The position numbers were made by a program, and so were the translations under genes. DNA of 7,104 nt from Treponema sp. GTDB lineage: Bacteria > Spirochaetota > Spirochaetia > Treponematales > Breznakiellaceae. Each line of letters opens with the position of its first letter. Position 1 is the stretch's first letter. Of this stretch, positions 6,271 through 7,104 are shown in pieces. The notes under the pieces were generated by a model. It did no database searches, was not told the DNA's origin, and saw only the letters and a list, made by a program, of their open reading frames with translations. The stretch covers positions 1 to 7,104 of the forward strand of contig JAISRW010000237.1 of the NCBI GenBank assembly GCA_031273405.1. The letters are read 5' to 3'.

Positions 6271-7104
6271 CTCTTCACTCTTCCCTTTGCCCGTGGTATT
6301 CGCGGTTAAATTAAAAACATCCGCCCCGGTCTTGCCGTCCCGTTTGCCCGCGCTTTCATAGAAGCCGAGGGTGCCGGAGACCTCTTCATCGGCGGCCGTT
6401 TTGGTTCCCCTGACCAGGACCATGCCCCCGGCGCCGCAGCCGTAACGGCCCCAGAAGCCGCCGCCCGTGGGAAAGGGGTCGGAAATGATGCGGATAGCGG
6501 TCTTGGCGGTTTCCGCAGCGGCGGCGGCTTCACGGGGCTTGCCGGCCAGGAGGAAGCTGGTCACGGCCCGGTCTTTGGGGAGCCCGGCGGCGGCGGAGAG
6601 CCTCCGGAGAGCCTCCGGCGCGTCCTGGGTGTCAAAAGCAAAGTGGCACCACTTGGCCTGCCTGGGTCCGGGGAAGGGGCAGGGCCCCTGGTGGGGACAG
6701 GGCGAGAGGGGCCGCCGGCCTTCCGCCGCCAGGGCTTCCCGGAGGAGGGTGATGAATTCGCCCGACCGGGGGATGCCGGGCTCCAGGGCAAGGATCATGC
6801 CGTTTTCGTCACTGAGGGAAGAGAGGAGCCGGCCGCTTCCGGCGGCCAGACGGGCAAGGCCCTGGGTGTCCATGGGGGAAAGATCCCAGAAGATCTCGTT
6901 ATACACGTTGACCGCCGCGGTGAGGGCGGCGGGCTTGCCCCGCACCATGGGGGAGAGGGCGCCGCGGCGGAGGATTTCGCCCCTTATGGTTTTGACGGCC
7001 CAGGGGACGCCGCCGCTTTCTTCCGCGCAAAGGGCGGCGAAGAGCTTCTTCCCCGCCTCAAGAACCGTCCCCGTCCTGTCAAAGCAGCGGAATTCCAGGG
7101 GGAC
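6268..7104 (-). CDS. Rsm22/METTL17-family small-subunit ribosome assembly protein (5' end outside window)
   Basis: The reading frame is open from the right edge to the TGA, about 278 residues, so the start and the N-terminal GxGxG SAM-binding loop lie beyond the window. The internal ATG at 6948 is not the start: 52 in-frame codons precede it without a stop and look like methyltransferase sequence (FDRTGTVLEAGKKLF, then the NVYNEIFWDLS region). Further on come ILALEPGIPRSGEFITLLRE and the family signature PCPHQGPCPF followed by KWCHFAFDT. Cysteines at 6697-6699, 6679-6681 and 6646-6648, plus one in RYGCGAGG (6436-6438), resemble the four-cysteine [4Fe-4S] set described for METTL17/Rsm22. The family associates with the assembling small ribosomal subunit, and true methyltransferase activity is uncertain. 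VLVRGTK near the end matches the family's C-terminal beta domain. The gene is very GC-rich and converges on the Maf gene, so it belongs to another transcript. Confidence 0.85.
   Translation of the reverse strand, partial: VPLEFRCFDRTGTVLEAGKKLFAALCAEESGGVPWAVKTIRGEILRRGALSPMVRGKPAALTAAVNVYNEIFWDLSPMDTQGLARLAAGSGRLLSSLSDENGMILALEPGIPRSGEFITLLREALAAEGRRPLSPCPHQGPCPFPGPRQAKWCHFAFDTQDAPEALRRLSAAAGLPKDRAVTSFLLAGKPREAAAAAETAKTAIRIISDPFPTGGGFWGRYGCGAGGMVLVRGTKTAADEEVSGTLGFYESAGKRDGKTGADVFNLTANTTGKGKSEE

Noticed and set aside
6269..6282. Tandem CACTCTT heptamer at the end of the Rsm22-like gene
   Set aside because: Only two copies, with no wider pattern. Consistent with chance in a low-constraint C-terminal tail.
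1..7104. CRISPR array, tRNA/rRNA genes, insertion sequences
   Set aside because: I saw no regularly spaced repeats, no structural RNA signature and no transposase-like product on either strand.

Overview
The window most likely comes from a spirochaete of the Treponema group, perhaps one of the higher-GC lineages such as the termite-gut treponemes. This rests on remembered family resemblance and not on a search. The first protein has the short conserved ends I associate with treponemal acidic proteins (an IYYDRG/YGVWVK start and a YKKLF-ELGLV end). It is followed by two Maf-type (DUF115/MptE-like) proteins of the class tied to flagellin glycosylation. The genes are GC-rich and the 5' leader is visibly AT-richer.

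Layout. Positions 1-326 are a leader without a convincing gene. It holds a symmetric imperfect palindrome at the left edge, a sigma70-like promoter candidate (TTGACA-N18-TAACAT), a small inverted repeat, and a flagellar sigma28-like promoter candidate (TAGGGTTT-N10-GCCGATAC) about 60 bases before the first start codon. Positions 327-6239 hold four plus-strand genes that are effectively contiguous, with gaps of 1 and 1 base and then an 8-base overlap. They encode a very acidic, mostly disordered 621-residue protein with a perfect four-heptad coiled coil, a 293-residue protein of unknown function with a GAF-like look, and two different Maf/DUF115 paralogues of 481 and 574 residues. On the minus strand, running in from the right edge and converging on the fourth gene, is an Rsm22/METTL17-family protein. 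Its start lies beyond the window and its Fe-S-type cysteine set is intact.

How the genes may work together. The spacing implies one co-translated unit, and the possible sigma28 promoter would tie it to late flagellar gene expression. The simplest reading is that the two Maf proteins modify flagellin, or another surface or periplasmic filament protein, with a nonulosonic-acid-like sugar, while the acidic coiled-coil protein and the GAF-like protein act as scaffold, localisation or regulatory partners. The Maf family assignments are strong. The partnership with the first two genes is inference from context. The Rsm22-like gene is probably unrelated (ribosome small-subunit assembly).
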